Of a DNA stretch of 64,000 bases, positions 8,205 through 16,929 are shown piece after piece; the first letter of the stretch is position 1; each line of letters starts with the position of its first letter. The notes below the pieces were generated by a model. That model was given only the letters and a program-made list of their open reading frames with translations. It did not search any database and was not told the DNA's origin. A program made the translations under genes and the position numbers. This DNA is from Dyella japonica A8 (lineage in GTDB: Bacteria > Pseudomonadota > Gammaproteobacteria > Xanthomonadales > Rhodanobacteraceae), in contig NZ_CP008884.1 in the NCBI RefSeq assembly GCF_000725385.1, positions 124,001-188,000 of the forward strand, read 5' to 3'.

Positions 8205-9554
8205 ATGGATCAGACAACCCATCCAGAGTTCCACCCGCGCCGCCATGCCGCCCTGGTGTTCGTGTACGTCACCGTGGTGCTGGACATGCTGGCGTTCGGG
8301 ATCGTCATCCCGGTGCTGCCGCACCTGATCGAGCAGCTCGCTGGCGGCGGCATTTCCAATGCGGCCTGGTGGGTCGGCGTGTTCAGCACGGTGTTCGCCA
8401 TCGTGCAGTTTGCCTCCTCGCCGGTGCAGGGCGCCTTGTCCGACCGCTTTGGCCGGCGCCCGGTCATCCTGATTTCCAACGCGGGGCTGGCGGTCGATTT
8501 CTTCGTGCTGGCCATGGCGCCGACGTTGTGGCTGATGTTCGTCGCACGCGTGGTGCTGGGCATGACGGCAGCGAGCTTCACCACGGCGAATGCGTACATC
8601 GCGGACATCACTCCCAAGGAAAAGCGCGCGGCGGCCTACGGCATTCTCGGCAGCGCGTTCGGCCTGGGTTTCATCATCGGCCCGGGCCTGGGCGGTTTCC
8701 TCGGCGACATCAACCTGCGCCTGCCGTTCTGGGTGGCGGGCGTGCTGGCGGCCTGCAATTTCATGTACGGCCTGTTCGTGCTGCCCGAATCGCTGCCCAA
8801 GGAGCGCCGCACGCCGAAGTTCGAACTGCACAGCGCGCACCCGCTGGGCTCGCTCAAGCTGCTCATGCGCTATCCGCTGGTGATGCGACTGGCGGTGGTG
8901 GCGTTCCTGGTGTTCCTGTCGCACTACGTGCTGCAGGCCACGTTCGTGCTGTACGCGGATTACCGCTACCAGTGGGGCCCGCGCGCCGTAGGCTACGTGC
9001 TGATGCTGGTGGGCGCCTGCGACGGCCTCGTGCAGGCGGTGCTGACGCGCAAGCTGGCGCCCATCTTCGGCGAGCGTCGCCTGATGCTGGGTGGCATGCT
9101 GTGCGGCATCGGCTCGTTCCTGGTGATGGGCCTGGCCGACACCGGCTGGGTGTTCCTGCTGGGCATCCCGCTGATGGCCCTGTGGGGCCTGTCGCAGCCG
9201 CCCATCCAGTCGTTGATGACGCACGAGGTGGATCCGCACGAACAGGGCCGGCTGCAGGGCGCCATCACCAGCCTGCAGAGCTTCGCCGGCATCTTCGGGC
9301 CGTTCCTGTTCGCGCAGGTGTTTTCGTACTCGATCTCCCCTGCCGCGCCATTCCACTTGCCGGGCCTGGCCTTCGTGCTGTCCGCGGCCCTGCTGGCCAT
9401 TGGCACGTTCATCGCGCAGCGCGCGACGCGGCACGTGCGTGACCTGGCGAGGGGTGACGAACCCCTCGCCAACACCATTCCGGGCGAACCGTCGTCGGTT
9501 GTCCCGCTGCAAGCCGTCATCTCCCACCCCGAACCACCGGAGCAATCCCCATGA
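8205..9554 (+). CDS. MFS transporter, TetA-like drug:H+ antiporter family
   Basis: Inner-membrane exporter of 449 residues with about twelve hydrophobic segments. The loop between segments 2 and 3 carries the MFS motif A form GALSDRFGRRPV (residues 76-87), and segment 5 carries a motif-C-like stretch (GSAFGLGFIIGPGLGGFLGD) typical of 12-TM drug antiporters such as TetA. The substrate is unknown. I chose the ATG at 8205; a GTG at 8178 would add nine residues with no membrane content. The C-terminal 40 residues are polar and probably cytoplasmic. The stop overlaps the DUF1993 gene start (ATGA). Confidence 0.88.
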   Translation: MDQTTHPEFHPRRHAALVFVYVTVVLDMLAFGIVIPVLPHLIEQLAGGGISNAAWWVGVFSTVFAIVQFASSPVQGALSDRFGRRPVILISNAGLAVDFFVLAMAPTLWLMFVARVVLGMTAASFTTANAYIADITPKEKRAAAYGILGSAFGLGFIIGPGLGGFLGDINLRLPFWVAGVLAACNFMYGLFVLPESLPKERRTPKFELHSAHPLGSLKLLMRYPLVMRLAVVAFLVFLSHYVLQATFVLYADYRYQWGPRAVGYVLMLVGACDGLVQAVLTRKLAPIFGERRLMLGGMLCGIGSFLVMGLADTGWVFLLGIPLMALWGLSQPPIQSLMTHEVDPHEQGRLQGAITSLQSFAGIFGPFLFAQVFSYSISPAAPFHLPGLAFVLSAALLAIGTFIAQRATRHVRDLARGDEPLANTIPGEPSSVVPLQAVISHPEPPEQSP

Positions 9555-10057
9555 CCTTGTCGATGTACCAGGCCTCCGTTCCCGTTTTCCTGCGTGCGCT
9601 GAGCAACCTGCAGCACGTGCTGCGCAAGGGCGAGGCGCACGCGGAAGCGCGCAAGTACGACCCCACCCTGCTGCTGCAGGGCCGCCTGACGGTGGACATG
9701 CTGCCGCTGACGCGCCAGGTGCAGATCGCCACCGACATGGCGAAGAACGGCTGCGCCCGACTCGCCGGCGTGGACCCGCTGAAGTTCGAGGACAACGAGA
9801 CCAGCTTTGCCGAGCTGCATGCGCGCATCGACCGCGCCGTCGAGTACATCAAGAGTTTCAAGGCCGCGCAGATCGACGGCAGCGAGACGCGCGCCGTGAC
9901 CATCAAGACCCGTAGCGGCGAACAGCATTTCGAGGGCGAAGGGTATCTGTTGCACTTCGTGATCCCCAACCTGTTCTTCCACTGCACCACGGCCTACGCC
10001 ATCCTGCGCGAGGCGGGTGCGGACCTGGGCAAGATCGACTTCATCGGCAAGAGCTGA
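9551..10057 (+). CDS. DUF1993 family protein
   Basis: Protein of 168 residues that matches the DUF1993 family over its full length (start MTLSMYQASVPVFLRALSNL; middle helix pair; DNETSFAELHARIDR; C-terminal HFVIPNLFFHCTTAYAILRE). The four-helix fold of this family is related to DinB-like proteins, but no biochemical role is established that I know of. It is translationally coupled to the MFS gene upstream. Soluble; no signal peptide. Confidence 0.87.
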   Translation: MTLSMYQASVPVFLRALSNLQHVLRKGEAHAEARKYDPTLLLQGRLTVDMLPLTRQVQIATDMAKNGCARLAGVDPLKFEDNETSFAELHARIDRAVEYIKSFKAAQIDGSETRAVTIKTRSGEQHFEGEGYLLHFVIPNLFFHCTTAYAILREAGADLGKIDFIGKS

Positions 10058-10091
10058 TCGTCAGCCGATCGTCTTGCGCATACGCCCCACT

Positions 10092-10180
10092 CGTCATCCC
10101 TGCGAAAGCAGGGATCCAGTGCCTTTGAAGCCCATAGCAGAAGCAAAAGACGCTGGATCCCTGCTTTCGCAGGGATGACG
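10092..10180. repeat. REP2 inverted pair (GCGAAAGC core)
   Basis: A perfect 28-base inverted repeat separated by about 33 bases. The left arm starts CGTCATCCCTGCGAAAGCAG and continues GGATCCAG; the right arm is its exact complement. Inside each arm CCCTGC pairs with GCAGGG around a GAAA loop (TTTC in the right arm). It sits downstream of the DUF1993 gene. Confidence 0.88.
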
Positions 10181-10342
10181 AGCGGTGGGGGTTTCGCCCG
10201 CTCGGCATGGCCTTGCAGGGAAGATGAGCGGGGAGTGTTTCTCTCGCGCTGGATGGCGGTTAAACCGGCATGGCCGTCGCACTTGATTGAACGCGGCTTC
10301 GCTCCCACAAAGAGGGGTCTACCCAGCCGGAGCCCCTGTGCC

Positions 10343-10996
10343 ATGACCGCCCCCACGCCCATCAAGATCGACTTCGTCTCCGACGTGGTGTGCCCGTGGT
10401 GCGCCATCGGCCTCAAGTCGCTGGAAAAGGCGCTGGAGAAGCTGGGCGATGGCGTGGCGGTGGAGCTGCATTTCCAGCCGTTCGAGCTGAACCCGCAGAT
10501 GGCGCCGGAAGGCGAAGACATCGGTGAGCACCTGGCGCGCAAGTACGGCAGCACGCCGGAACAGATGCGCCAGAACCAGGAGGCGATCCGCGAACGGGGC
10601 GCCGGCGTGGGCTTCACCTTCAACATGGACAAGCGCAACCGCATCGTGAACACCTTCGATGCGCACCGGCTATTGCACTGGGCCGCGCTGAAGGGCAGCC
10701 AGGTCGAGCTCAAGCAGGCCTTGCTGGCGGCCTACTTCACCGAGGGCCGCGACGTCAGTTCGCGCGACGTGCTGGTGGATGTGGCCGCGTCGGTAGGCCT
10801 GGATGCCACCGAGGCACGCCACGTGCTGGACGAGGACCGCTACGCGCAGGACGTGCGCGCGCAGGAGCAGTTCTACCAGTCGCAGGGCATCCGCGCGGTG
10901 CCGTCGGTGATCGTCAACGACCGCTACCTGATCCAGGGCGGGCAGCCGGCGGAAGTGTTCGAGGAGACGTTGAGGAAGATCGCGGCGGAAGGCTGA
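10343..10996 (+). CDS. DsbA-family oxidoreductase, FrnE-like
   Basis: Protein of 217 residues with the thioredoxin-fold active site CPWC near residue 18 (SDVVCPWCAIG) and a cis-Pro strand near the C terminus (GIRAVPSVIVNDRYLIQGGQ), as in the FrnE/2-hydroxychromene isomerase-like DsbA group. It lacks a signal peptide, so it acts in the cytosol, probably as a dithiol oxidoreductase or disulfide isomerase. The ATG at 10343 begins right before the family's conserved N-terminal strand (IKIDFVSDVVC). The upstream-open frame to 10175 runs through repeat DNA and is not part of the gene. Confidence 0.9.
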   Translation: MTAPTPIKIDFVSDVVCPWCAIGLKSLEKALEKLGDGVAVELHFQPFELNPQMAPEGEDIGEHLARKYGSTPEQMRQNQEAIRERGAGVGFTFNMDKRNRIVNTFDAHRLLHWAALKGSQVELKQALLAAYFTEGRDVSSRDVLVDVAASVGLDATEARHVLDEDRYAQDVRAQEQFYQSQGIRAVPSVIVNDRYLIQGGQPAEVFEETLRKIAAEG

Positions 10997-11011
10997 GGCC
11001 TCGTCAGGAGC

Positions 11012-11076
11012 GTCGCGCACAGGGTGCGCTCCCACAGAGGCACCGCGTACTTGTGGGAGCGCACCCTGTGCGCGAC
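11012..11076. repeat. REP1 pair, tail-to-tail orientation
   Basis: Two REP1 units, the first reading GTCGCGCACAGGG and the second GTGGGAGCGCACCC, with a 17-base loop. The arms face the other way round from the other pairs in the window, so the GTGG heads point inward. It lies between the FrnE-like gene and the FAD-dehydrogenase gene. Confidence 0.85.
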
Positions 11077-11146
11077 AGGCCTTTCCGGCCGGCAACCGCC
11101 CGGCCATGCAAAAATACCCGACCGCTCCCCCTGACCGCCGCCCCGC

Positions 11147-12796
11147 ATGATCCGACTGACCGACATCAAGCTCCCGCTGGACCACGCCGAAGGCGCCATC
11201 GAGGCGGCCATTCGCGCGAAGCTGGGGCTGGGCAAGGACGGCCTGCGCGGCTTTTCGGTGTTCCGCCGCGGCTATGACGCCCGCAAGCGCGGCGCCATCC
11301 AGCTGATCTACACGCTGGACGTGGAGGTGGCCGGCGAGGCCGCCATCCTCGCGCGCCATGCCGATGACAAGCACGTCCAGACCTCGCCCGACACCAGCTA
11401 CCGCTTCGTGGCGCAGGCGCCCGAGGACCTGAAGCAGCGCCCCATCGTGATCGGCTTTGGCCCCTGCGGGCTGTTCGCCGGCCTGCTGCTCGCGCAGATG
11501 GGCTACCGGCCCATCATCCTTGACCGCGGCAAAGCCGTGCGCGAGCGCACCGTGGATACCTGGGGCCTTTGGCGCCAGCGCAAGCTCGAGCCCGAGTCGA
11601 ACGTGCAGTTCGGCGAGGGCGGCGCGGGCACATTCTCCGACGGCAAGTTGCACAGCCAGATTTCCGACCCGCACCACCATGGCCGCAAGGTACTCACCGA
11701 GTTCGTGAAGGCCGGCGCGCCGGAGGAAATCCTCTACGTCAGCAAGCCGCACATCGGCACCTTCCGGCTGGTGACGATGGTGGAAAGCATGCGCGAAACC
11801 ATCCAGGCACTGGGCGGCGAGATCCGCTTTACCCAGCGCGTGGACGACTTGCTGGTCGACACCGCCGCCGACGGCACGCGCCAACTGCGCGGCGTAGTGC
11901 TGGCGAGCGGTGAGCAACTGCTGAGCGATCACGTGGTGCTGGCCGTGGGCCACAGTGCGCGCGATACCTTCTTCATGCTGCACGACCGCGGCGTGTACCT
12001 GGAAGCCAAGCCGTTCTCCGTCGGCTTTCGCGTGGAGCATCCGCAGTCGATCATCGACCAGGCCCGCTTTGGCCCGCAGGCCGGCCATCCCATCCTTGGC
12101 GCCGCCGATTACAAGCTCGTGCATCACTGCACCGGCACCCATAAAGGCAACGGCCGCTCGGTCTACAGCTTCTGCATGTGCCCCGGCGGCACCGTGGTGG
12201 CTGCCGCGTCGGAACCGGAGCGCGTGGTCACCAACGGCATGAGCCAGTATTCGCGCAACGAACGCAACGCGAATGCCGCCATCGTGGTGGGGATCGAGCC
12301 CAAGGACTTCGCCGCCTTCGACGACAGCGGCAGCCCACTGGCCGGCATTGCCCTGCAGCGTGCGCTGGAGTCGCGCGCTTATGAACTGGGCGGGCGCAAC
12401 TACAGCGCGCCCGGGCAGCTGGTGGGCGACTTCATCAAGGGCCAGCCCTCCACCGAATTCGGCCATGTGCAGCCCTCGTACAAACCCGGCGTGCACCTGA
12501 CCGACCTGGCGCCGGCCCTGCCCGATTACGCCATCGAAGCCATCCGCGAGGCGCTTCCCGCATTCGATCGCCAGATCAAGGGCTTCGCCATGCACGATGC
12601 CGTGCTGACCGGCGTGGAAACCCGCACCTCCTCGCCGGTGCGCATCCGTCGTGGCGAGGACTACCAGAGCCTCAATACGCGCGGCCTCTACCCCGCCGGC
12701 GAAGGCGCCGGCTACGCGGGCGGCATCCTGTCCGCGGCCGTCGACGGCATACGTGTCGCGGAAGCCGTCGCCAGGGACATCAACGCCTCGCGCTGA
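11147..12796 (+). CDS. FAD-dependent dehydrogenase-like protein (COG2509 type)
   Basis: Protein of 549 residues belonging to the large uncharacterised FAD-dependent protein family often annotated NAD(FAD)-utilising dehydrogenase. An N-terminal domain of about 95 residues (RLTDIKLPLDHAEGAIEAAI) with a ferredoxin-like look precedes the dinucleotide fold, whose glycine motif at 103-108 is GFGPCG. Further FAD-family motifs follow: EGGAGTFSDGKLHSQI, LAVGHSARDTF and near the C terminus YPAGEGAGYAGGI. The substrate is not known. There is no close operon partner. Confidence 0.88.
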   Translation: MIRLTDIKLPLDHAEGAIEAAIRAKLGLGKDGLRGFSVFRRGYDARKRGAIQLIYTLDVEVAGEAAILARHADDKHVQTSPDTSYRFVAQAPEDLKQRPIVIGFGPCGLFAGLLLAQMGYRPIILDRGKAVRERTVDTWGLWRQRKLEPESNVQFGEGGAGTFSDGKLHSQISDPHHHGRKVLTEFVKAGAPEEILYVSKPHIGTFRLVTMVESMRETIQALGGEIRFTQRVDDLLVDTAADGTRQLRGVVLASGEQLLSDHVVLAVGHSARDTFFMLHDRGVYLEAKPFSVGFRVEHPQSIIDQARFGPQAGHPILGAADYKLVHHCTGTHKGNGRSVYSFCMCPGGTVVAAASEPERVVTNGMSQYSRNERNANAAIVVGIEPKDFAAFDDSGSPLAGIALQRALESRAYELGGRNYSAPGQLVGDFIKGQPSTEFGHVQPSYKPGVHLTDLAPALPDYAIEAIREALPAFDRQIKGFAMHDAVLTGVETRTSSPVRIRRGEDYQSLNTRGLYPAGEGAGYAGGILSAAVDGIRVAEAVARDINASR

Positions 12797-13117
12797 TACC
12801 GGCGATCCACGGGGCCGCCTGGCCCTTCGAGGGCCCCAGCCGCTTGCCCTGACTGGTTTCAAGGCTCATCCAGAGCCCCTCCAGCGTGCCAGCACGCGCC
12901 GGCATCATGCTGGCGCTGACCCGTGACCTCTGGCCTACGATCGTAAGAAAACACTGTTTTCGTCAGCTTGGCGTAAGTTTCTTGTGATCTTATCGCAACA
13001 ACTTGCTCACATCCCCGTAGCAAGTTGCGACATCGCAAGCTGACGCCTGTCCATCCACCCCCGGATGACGTTGCCCGGCGTCGGTTCCAAATGACCCACA
13101 CCGTAGGGAGGCGGTCA
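12797..13117. other. Leader region upstream of the TonB receptor, with 9-bp inverted repeat
   Basis: A 321-base gap without a credible gene. The part from about 12940 is clearly richer in A and T than its surroundings, as expected for a promoter. At 12999-13027 there is a perfect 9-base inverted repeat CAACTTGCT / AGCAAGTTG with an 11-base spacer, which could be an operator or a leader hairpin. A GGGAGG ribosome site (13106 onward) precedes the receptor ATG at 13118. I see no convincing -35/-10 pair. Confidence 0.5.
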
Positions 13118-16030
13118 ATGAAAGTCACTCTGTCTTGCACCCGTAATTTGCTCGCTCTGGCCTGTCTGGCGGCACTCGCCAGCCCGGCCATGGCCCAGAC
13201 CAGCGCCGGCACCGATGCCGGCGCGGCCGATGCCAAGAAGGCGGCCAGTCTCGAGACCGTGACCGTCACCGGTTCGCGCATCTCCAACCCCAACGTGATC
13301 TCGCCCACCCCGATCAGCGTGCTGTCGGCGGCCGAGATCAAGGCCACCGGCGCCATCAACATCGGCGACCTGATGACGACGCTGCCCCAGCTGGCGACCT
13401 CGTTCACCATGGGCAACTCCAACCGCTACATCGGCACGGCCGGTGAGTCGTTCCAGGATCTGCGCAACCTCGGCACCAGCCGCACCCTGGTGCTGGTGAA
13501 CGGCCGCCGCTTCGTCGGCGCCAGCGCGGGCGACACCGCGGTGGACGTGAACCTAATCCCGGCGGATTGGGTCGAGCGCGTGGAAATCATCACCGGCGGC
13601 GCCTCGGCCGTGTACGGCGCGGATGCGGTGACCGGCGTGGTCAACTTCATCCTGAAGAAGAACTACCAGGGCGCCAACCTGCACGCCCAGCTCGGCACCT
13701 CCGAGCACGGCAGCTTCAACAAGGGCCTGGTGTCGCTGACCGGCGGCATGAACTTCGCCGACAACCGCGGCAACATCGCCGGCTCGGTGGAGCACTCCGA
13801 GCAGGACGACCTCATGTTCGGCGAGCGCTTCGGCCACAAGGCCTACGCGTCCATCCTGACCCCGAACGGCCCGTACGACGCGGCGCTCTACAACAACGGC
13901 GGCGGCTACACCAACTACGCCGGCGGTACCTTCTCCACCGGCAGCTCGACGGACATCAGCAAGCGCTACGTGTTCAATCCGGATGGCTCGGTGCGCCACC
14001 AGAACTTCTACGGCGCCTACGACAACACCGGCCGCTGCAACGCCTGCGATCGCACGGACGTGAACCAGGTGCTGCAGCTCCAGCCGAAGTACAAGCGCAC
14101 CACCGTCAGCGGCGTCGCCTCGTTCGACATCACGCCCGAGCAGCACCTGTACGCCGAAGGCACCTACAGCCACGTCGACGTGACCAAGTCGAGCCAGCCG
14201 GCCTTCGGCAGCGGCGGCAGCGCGTATGTCATCACCCGTGACAACGCCTACATCGACCCGACGCTCGCGGCGGTGATGGATGCCAACAAGCTCAAGTCGA
14301 TCAAGGTCGCACGCTTCGACGTCGATGCCGGCCTGCGCGGCGAAGACACCAAGCGCAACACCACGCGCGGCGTGATCGGCGCCAACGGCGTGATCACCGG
14401 CGACTGGGAATACGACGCCTCGCTGGTTTACGGCTGGACGGATGAAACCCGTCACAACCTCAACAACCGCATCAACGACCGCTTCTACGCTTCGATCGAC
14501 GCGGTGCGTGACGCCAGCGGCAACATCGTGTGCCGTTCCACGCTGAACCCCAACGCGGTGAACCCGAACGCCCACGGCGTGCTGGACCCCATCGCCCTGG
14601 GCGGCGGCTGCGTGCCGACCAGCATCTTCGGCGCCGGCGCGATCAACCCGGCCGCGGCGCAGTGGTTCAACACCACCACCACGACCACCTCGCGTCTGAC
14701 CCAGTTCGTTGGCGGCGGCACCGTCACCAACAACAACCTGTTCCAGATGCCGTTCGAGGCAGGCGCCGCCAGCCTCGTTGCCGGTGCCGAGTTCCGTCGT
14801 GAAAGCAGCCGGCAGATCACCGATCCGCTGGACGTGGCCGGCCTGACCTTCCTCAACGCCATTCCGCCGTCCAGCGGTGCGTACAACGTCAAGGAAGGCT
14901 TCGTCGAAACGGCCATGCCGCTGCTCTCGAACCGTCCGTTCGTGCAGAACCTGACCTTCGACGCCGCCGCGCGCTTCTCCGACTACAGCACCGTCGGCCA
15001 CACCAAGGCGTGGCGCTGGGGCCTGGACTGGGCCATCGATGGCAACGTCCGCCTGCGCGGCACCTTGTCCAGCGCCGTGCGTGCACCGAACATCGGCGAA
15101 CTGTTCGGCGGCCAGTCGCAGAACTACTTCACCGTCACCGACCCGTGCTCGGTGAAGCAGCTGAAGAACGCGCCGAACCCGGCCGTGCGCTCCGCCAACT
15201 GCCAGGCCCTGGGCATTCCGGCCGGCTGGACGTCCAGCAACACCGCCACCATCGCCGGCATCTCGGGCAGCAACCCTGACCTGAAGCCGGAACATGGCCG
15301 CACCTGGACCGGCGGCATCGTGCTGACGCCGGAATTCATCCCCGGTTTCGGCCTGACGGCGGACTACTGGAACATCAAGCTGACCGACGCCATCAGCGCC
15401 CCCAGCGGCACTGACATCGCCAACCACTGCGTGGATTCCACCACCGGCGTCAACAACATCTACTGCGCCAACGCCCTGCGCGGTCCGGACCACGAGTTGA
15501 ACTTCATCAACTCGACCAACCAGAACATCTCCGCGCTGAGCACCTCGGGCATCGACTTCGGTGCCTACTACTCGCACGAGGTCGGTCCGGGCAAGCTGGG
15601 CTTCAACCTCGACGTGACCAGGGTCATTGCCTTCACGGAACACCCGTTCCAGGACGACCCGACCAACACCGTGCAGGACAACGGTGTGATCGGCTACCCG
15701 GAGTGGAAGGGCATCCTGCGCACGACGTACACGATGAACAACTGGTTGTTCAACTGGAACACGCGCTACTTCTCCTCGATGCTGCGCGTGAGCAACGAGA
15801 GCTATAAGTCCAACCCGATGCAGGCCACGCCGATCAAGGTGGGCGCCGGCTTCTTCAACGACGTGAAGGCCAGCTATACGTTCGGCAAGAGCGGCTGGCA
15901 GGCTTACGCCGGCATCACCAACGTGTTCGACCGCGATCCGCCGGTCAACATCTTCGGCAACAGCTTCGGTGGCGGTCTGTACGATGCCATCGGCCGCGCC
16001 TACTACGCGGGCTTCAACTACAACTTCTAA
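13118..16030 (+). CDS. TonB-dependent outer-membrane receptor
   Basis: Protein of 970 residues. Signal peptide at 1-26 (ending SPAMAQ), then a TonB-box-like and plug start (ETVTVTGSRI, near 46-55). The plug carries TLVLVNGRRFV and the VERVEIITGGASAVYGADAV motif with GVVNFILKK closing the plug, followed by a long beta-barrel ending in Phe (YYAGFNYNF). This is the large-receptor type expanded in Xanthomonadales for carbohydrate or peptide uptake; the substrate cannot be told. The start at 13118 has a GGGAGG site and gives a proper signal peptide, whereas the frame open upstream does not. It stands alone and ends in a strong terminator. Confidence 0.95.
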   Translation: MKVTLSCTRNLLALACLAALASPAMAQTSAGTDAGAADAKKAASLETVTVTGSRISNPNVISPTPISVLSAAEIKATGAINIGDLMTTLPQLATSFTMGNSNRYIGTAGESFQDLRNLGTSRTLVLVNGRRFVGASAGDTAVDVNLIPADWVERVEIITGGASAVYGADAVTGVVNFILKKNYQGANLHAQLGTSEHGSFNKGLVSLTGGMNFADNRGNIAGSVEHSEQDDLMFGERFGHKAYASILTPNGPYDAALYNNGGGYTNYAGGTFSTGSSTDISKRYVFNPDGSVRHQNFYGAYDNTGRCNACDRTDVNQVLQLQPKYKRTTVSGVASFDITPEQHLYAEGTYSHVDVTKSSQPAFGSGGSAYVITRDNAYIDPTLAAVMDANKLKSIKVARFDVDAGLRGEDTKRNTTRGVIGANGVITGDWEYDASLVYGWTDETRHNLNNRINDRFYASIDAVRDASGNIVCRSTLNPNAVNPNAHGVLDPIALGGGCVPTSIFGAGAINPAAAQWFNTTTTTTSRLTQFVGGGTVTNNNLFQMPFEAGAASLVAGAEFRRESSRQITDPLDVAGLTFLNAIPPSSGAYNVKEGFVETAMPLLSNRPFVQNLTFDAAARFSDYSTVGHTKAWRWGLDWAIDGNVRLRGTLSSAVRAPNIGELFGGQSQNYFTVTDPCSVKQLKNAPNPAVRSANCQALGIPAGWTSSNTATIAGISGSNPDLKPEHGRTWTGGIVLTPEFIPGFGLTADYWNIKLTDAISAPSGTDIANHCVDSTTGVNNIYCANALRGPDHELNFINSTNQNISALSTSGIDFGAYYSHEVGPGKLGFNLDVTRVIAFTEHPFQDDPTNTVQDNGVIGYPEWKGILRTTYTMNNWLFNWNTRYFSSMLRVSNESYKSNPMQATPIKVGAGFFNDVKASYTFGKSGWQAYAGITNVFDRDPPVNIFGNSFGGGLYDAIGRAYYAGFNYNF

Positions 16031-16060
16031 ACCTGGGTGGCAGCCCAGGGATTTGGGGTG

Positions 16061-16090
16061 AAAGGGCCGGCGCAAGCCGGCCCTTTTTTT
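16061..16090 (+). terminator. Rho-independent terminator of the TonB receptor gene
   Basis: AAAGGGCCGGC / GCCGGCCCTTT stem with a short CAA-type loop followed by a run of T, 31 bases after the receptor stop codon. Confidence 0.92.
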
Positions 16091-16241
16091 GCGCGGCATC
16101 CACGCAGCCAGCGCGACACGACAGCCCCTTGGCGCTGCGCGCGTCCGATACGGCGCCAGCCCGTCATGGTGTAGCCTCGACTGACACCCGCGGGCGGACG
16201 CCTGCAGGTACCCGCCATGAACAACCATTGAGGTGCAGTCC

Positions 16242-16862
16242 ATGTGGTCCCTTCGCGAGCCGGTCCTCAAGCCAGTCCTCATCAAGAAACTGCGGCCCAC
16301 CCAGATCACGGTCGGCATGCGCGAAGTGAAGGCGAAGCGCGAGCACTGGCGTCGACTTCCCGACAAGGAGAAGCTGGGTTTCCTCGGCCACCACATGATC
16401 CCGGTCATCCACGGGCCCAAGCAGCGCGACTACATCATCGACCACCATCACCTGGCGCGCGCGCTGCTCGACGAGGGCGCCGAGCACGTCTTCGTGGTCA
16501 CCGTGGCCGACCTGAGCACCCTGGACCAGGATGCGTTCTGGACCTTCCTCGACCATCACGCCTGGGTCTTTCCCTATGACGCCAAGGGCAAGCGGCGCGG
16601 CTATGGCGAGATCCCGCGAACGGTGTCCGACCTCAAGGACGACCCCTATCGCAGTGTCGCCGGTGAACTGCGTCGCATCGGCGGCTACGCCAAGGACACC
16701 ACGCCCTTCAGCGAATTCCTCTGGGCCGACTTCCTGCGCCGTCAGCTGAAGCTCACCCAGGTCGACAAAGACTTCAACGCAGCCCTGAAGAAGGCCTACA
16801 AGCTCGCGAGGGCCCAGGAGGCCAAGTATCTGCCCGGCTGGTGCGGGCCCATCGGCAATTGA
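16242..16862 (+). CDS. ParB-like nuclease-domain protein (ParBc_2 type)
   Basis: Protein of 206 residues covering the whole ParB-like putative nuclease family domain: LRPTQITVGMREVKAKREHW near the start, HHMIPVIHGPKQRDYIIDHH in the middle, then a helical part. It has no helix-turn-helix DNA-binding domain and no ParA neighbour, so it is not a chromosome-partition ParB. Members of this stand-alone family have no firmly known role; the ParB fold can bind or hydrolyse nucleotides such as CTP. I chose the ATG at 16242 over a GTG at 16233. A terminator follows 42 bases after the stop. Confidence 0.85.
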   Translation: MWSLREPVLKPVLIKKLRPTQITVGMREVKAKREHWRRLPDKEKLGFLGHHMIPVIHGPKQRDYIIDHHHLARALLDEGAEHVFVVTVADLSTLDQDAFWTFLDHHAWVFPYDAKGKRRGYGEIPRTVSDLKDDPYRSVAGELRRIGGYAKDTTPFSEFLWADFLRRQLKLTQVDKDFNAALKKAYKLARAQEAKYLPGWCGPIGN

Positions 16863-16903
16863 GCAACGATTCGCGGCATGGCGTTACTCGCCGCCGCCAA
16901 AGG

Positions 16904-16929
16904 AAAGACCCCCTTGCGGGGGTCTTTTT
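16904..16929 (+). terminator. Rho-independent terminator of the ParB-like gene
   Basis: Perfect 10-base stem AAAGACCCCC / GGGGGTCTTT with a four-base loop and T-run. The leading A-run lets it work in both directions. Confidence 0.93.

Noticed and set aside
13553..16420. 955-codon minus-strand frame across the TonB receptor gene
   Set aside because: Antisense shadow of a high-GC gene: low-complexity V/G/R/A composition and no domain. The plus strand has a full receptor with signal peptide and barrel end.
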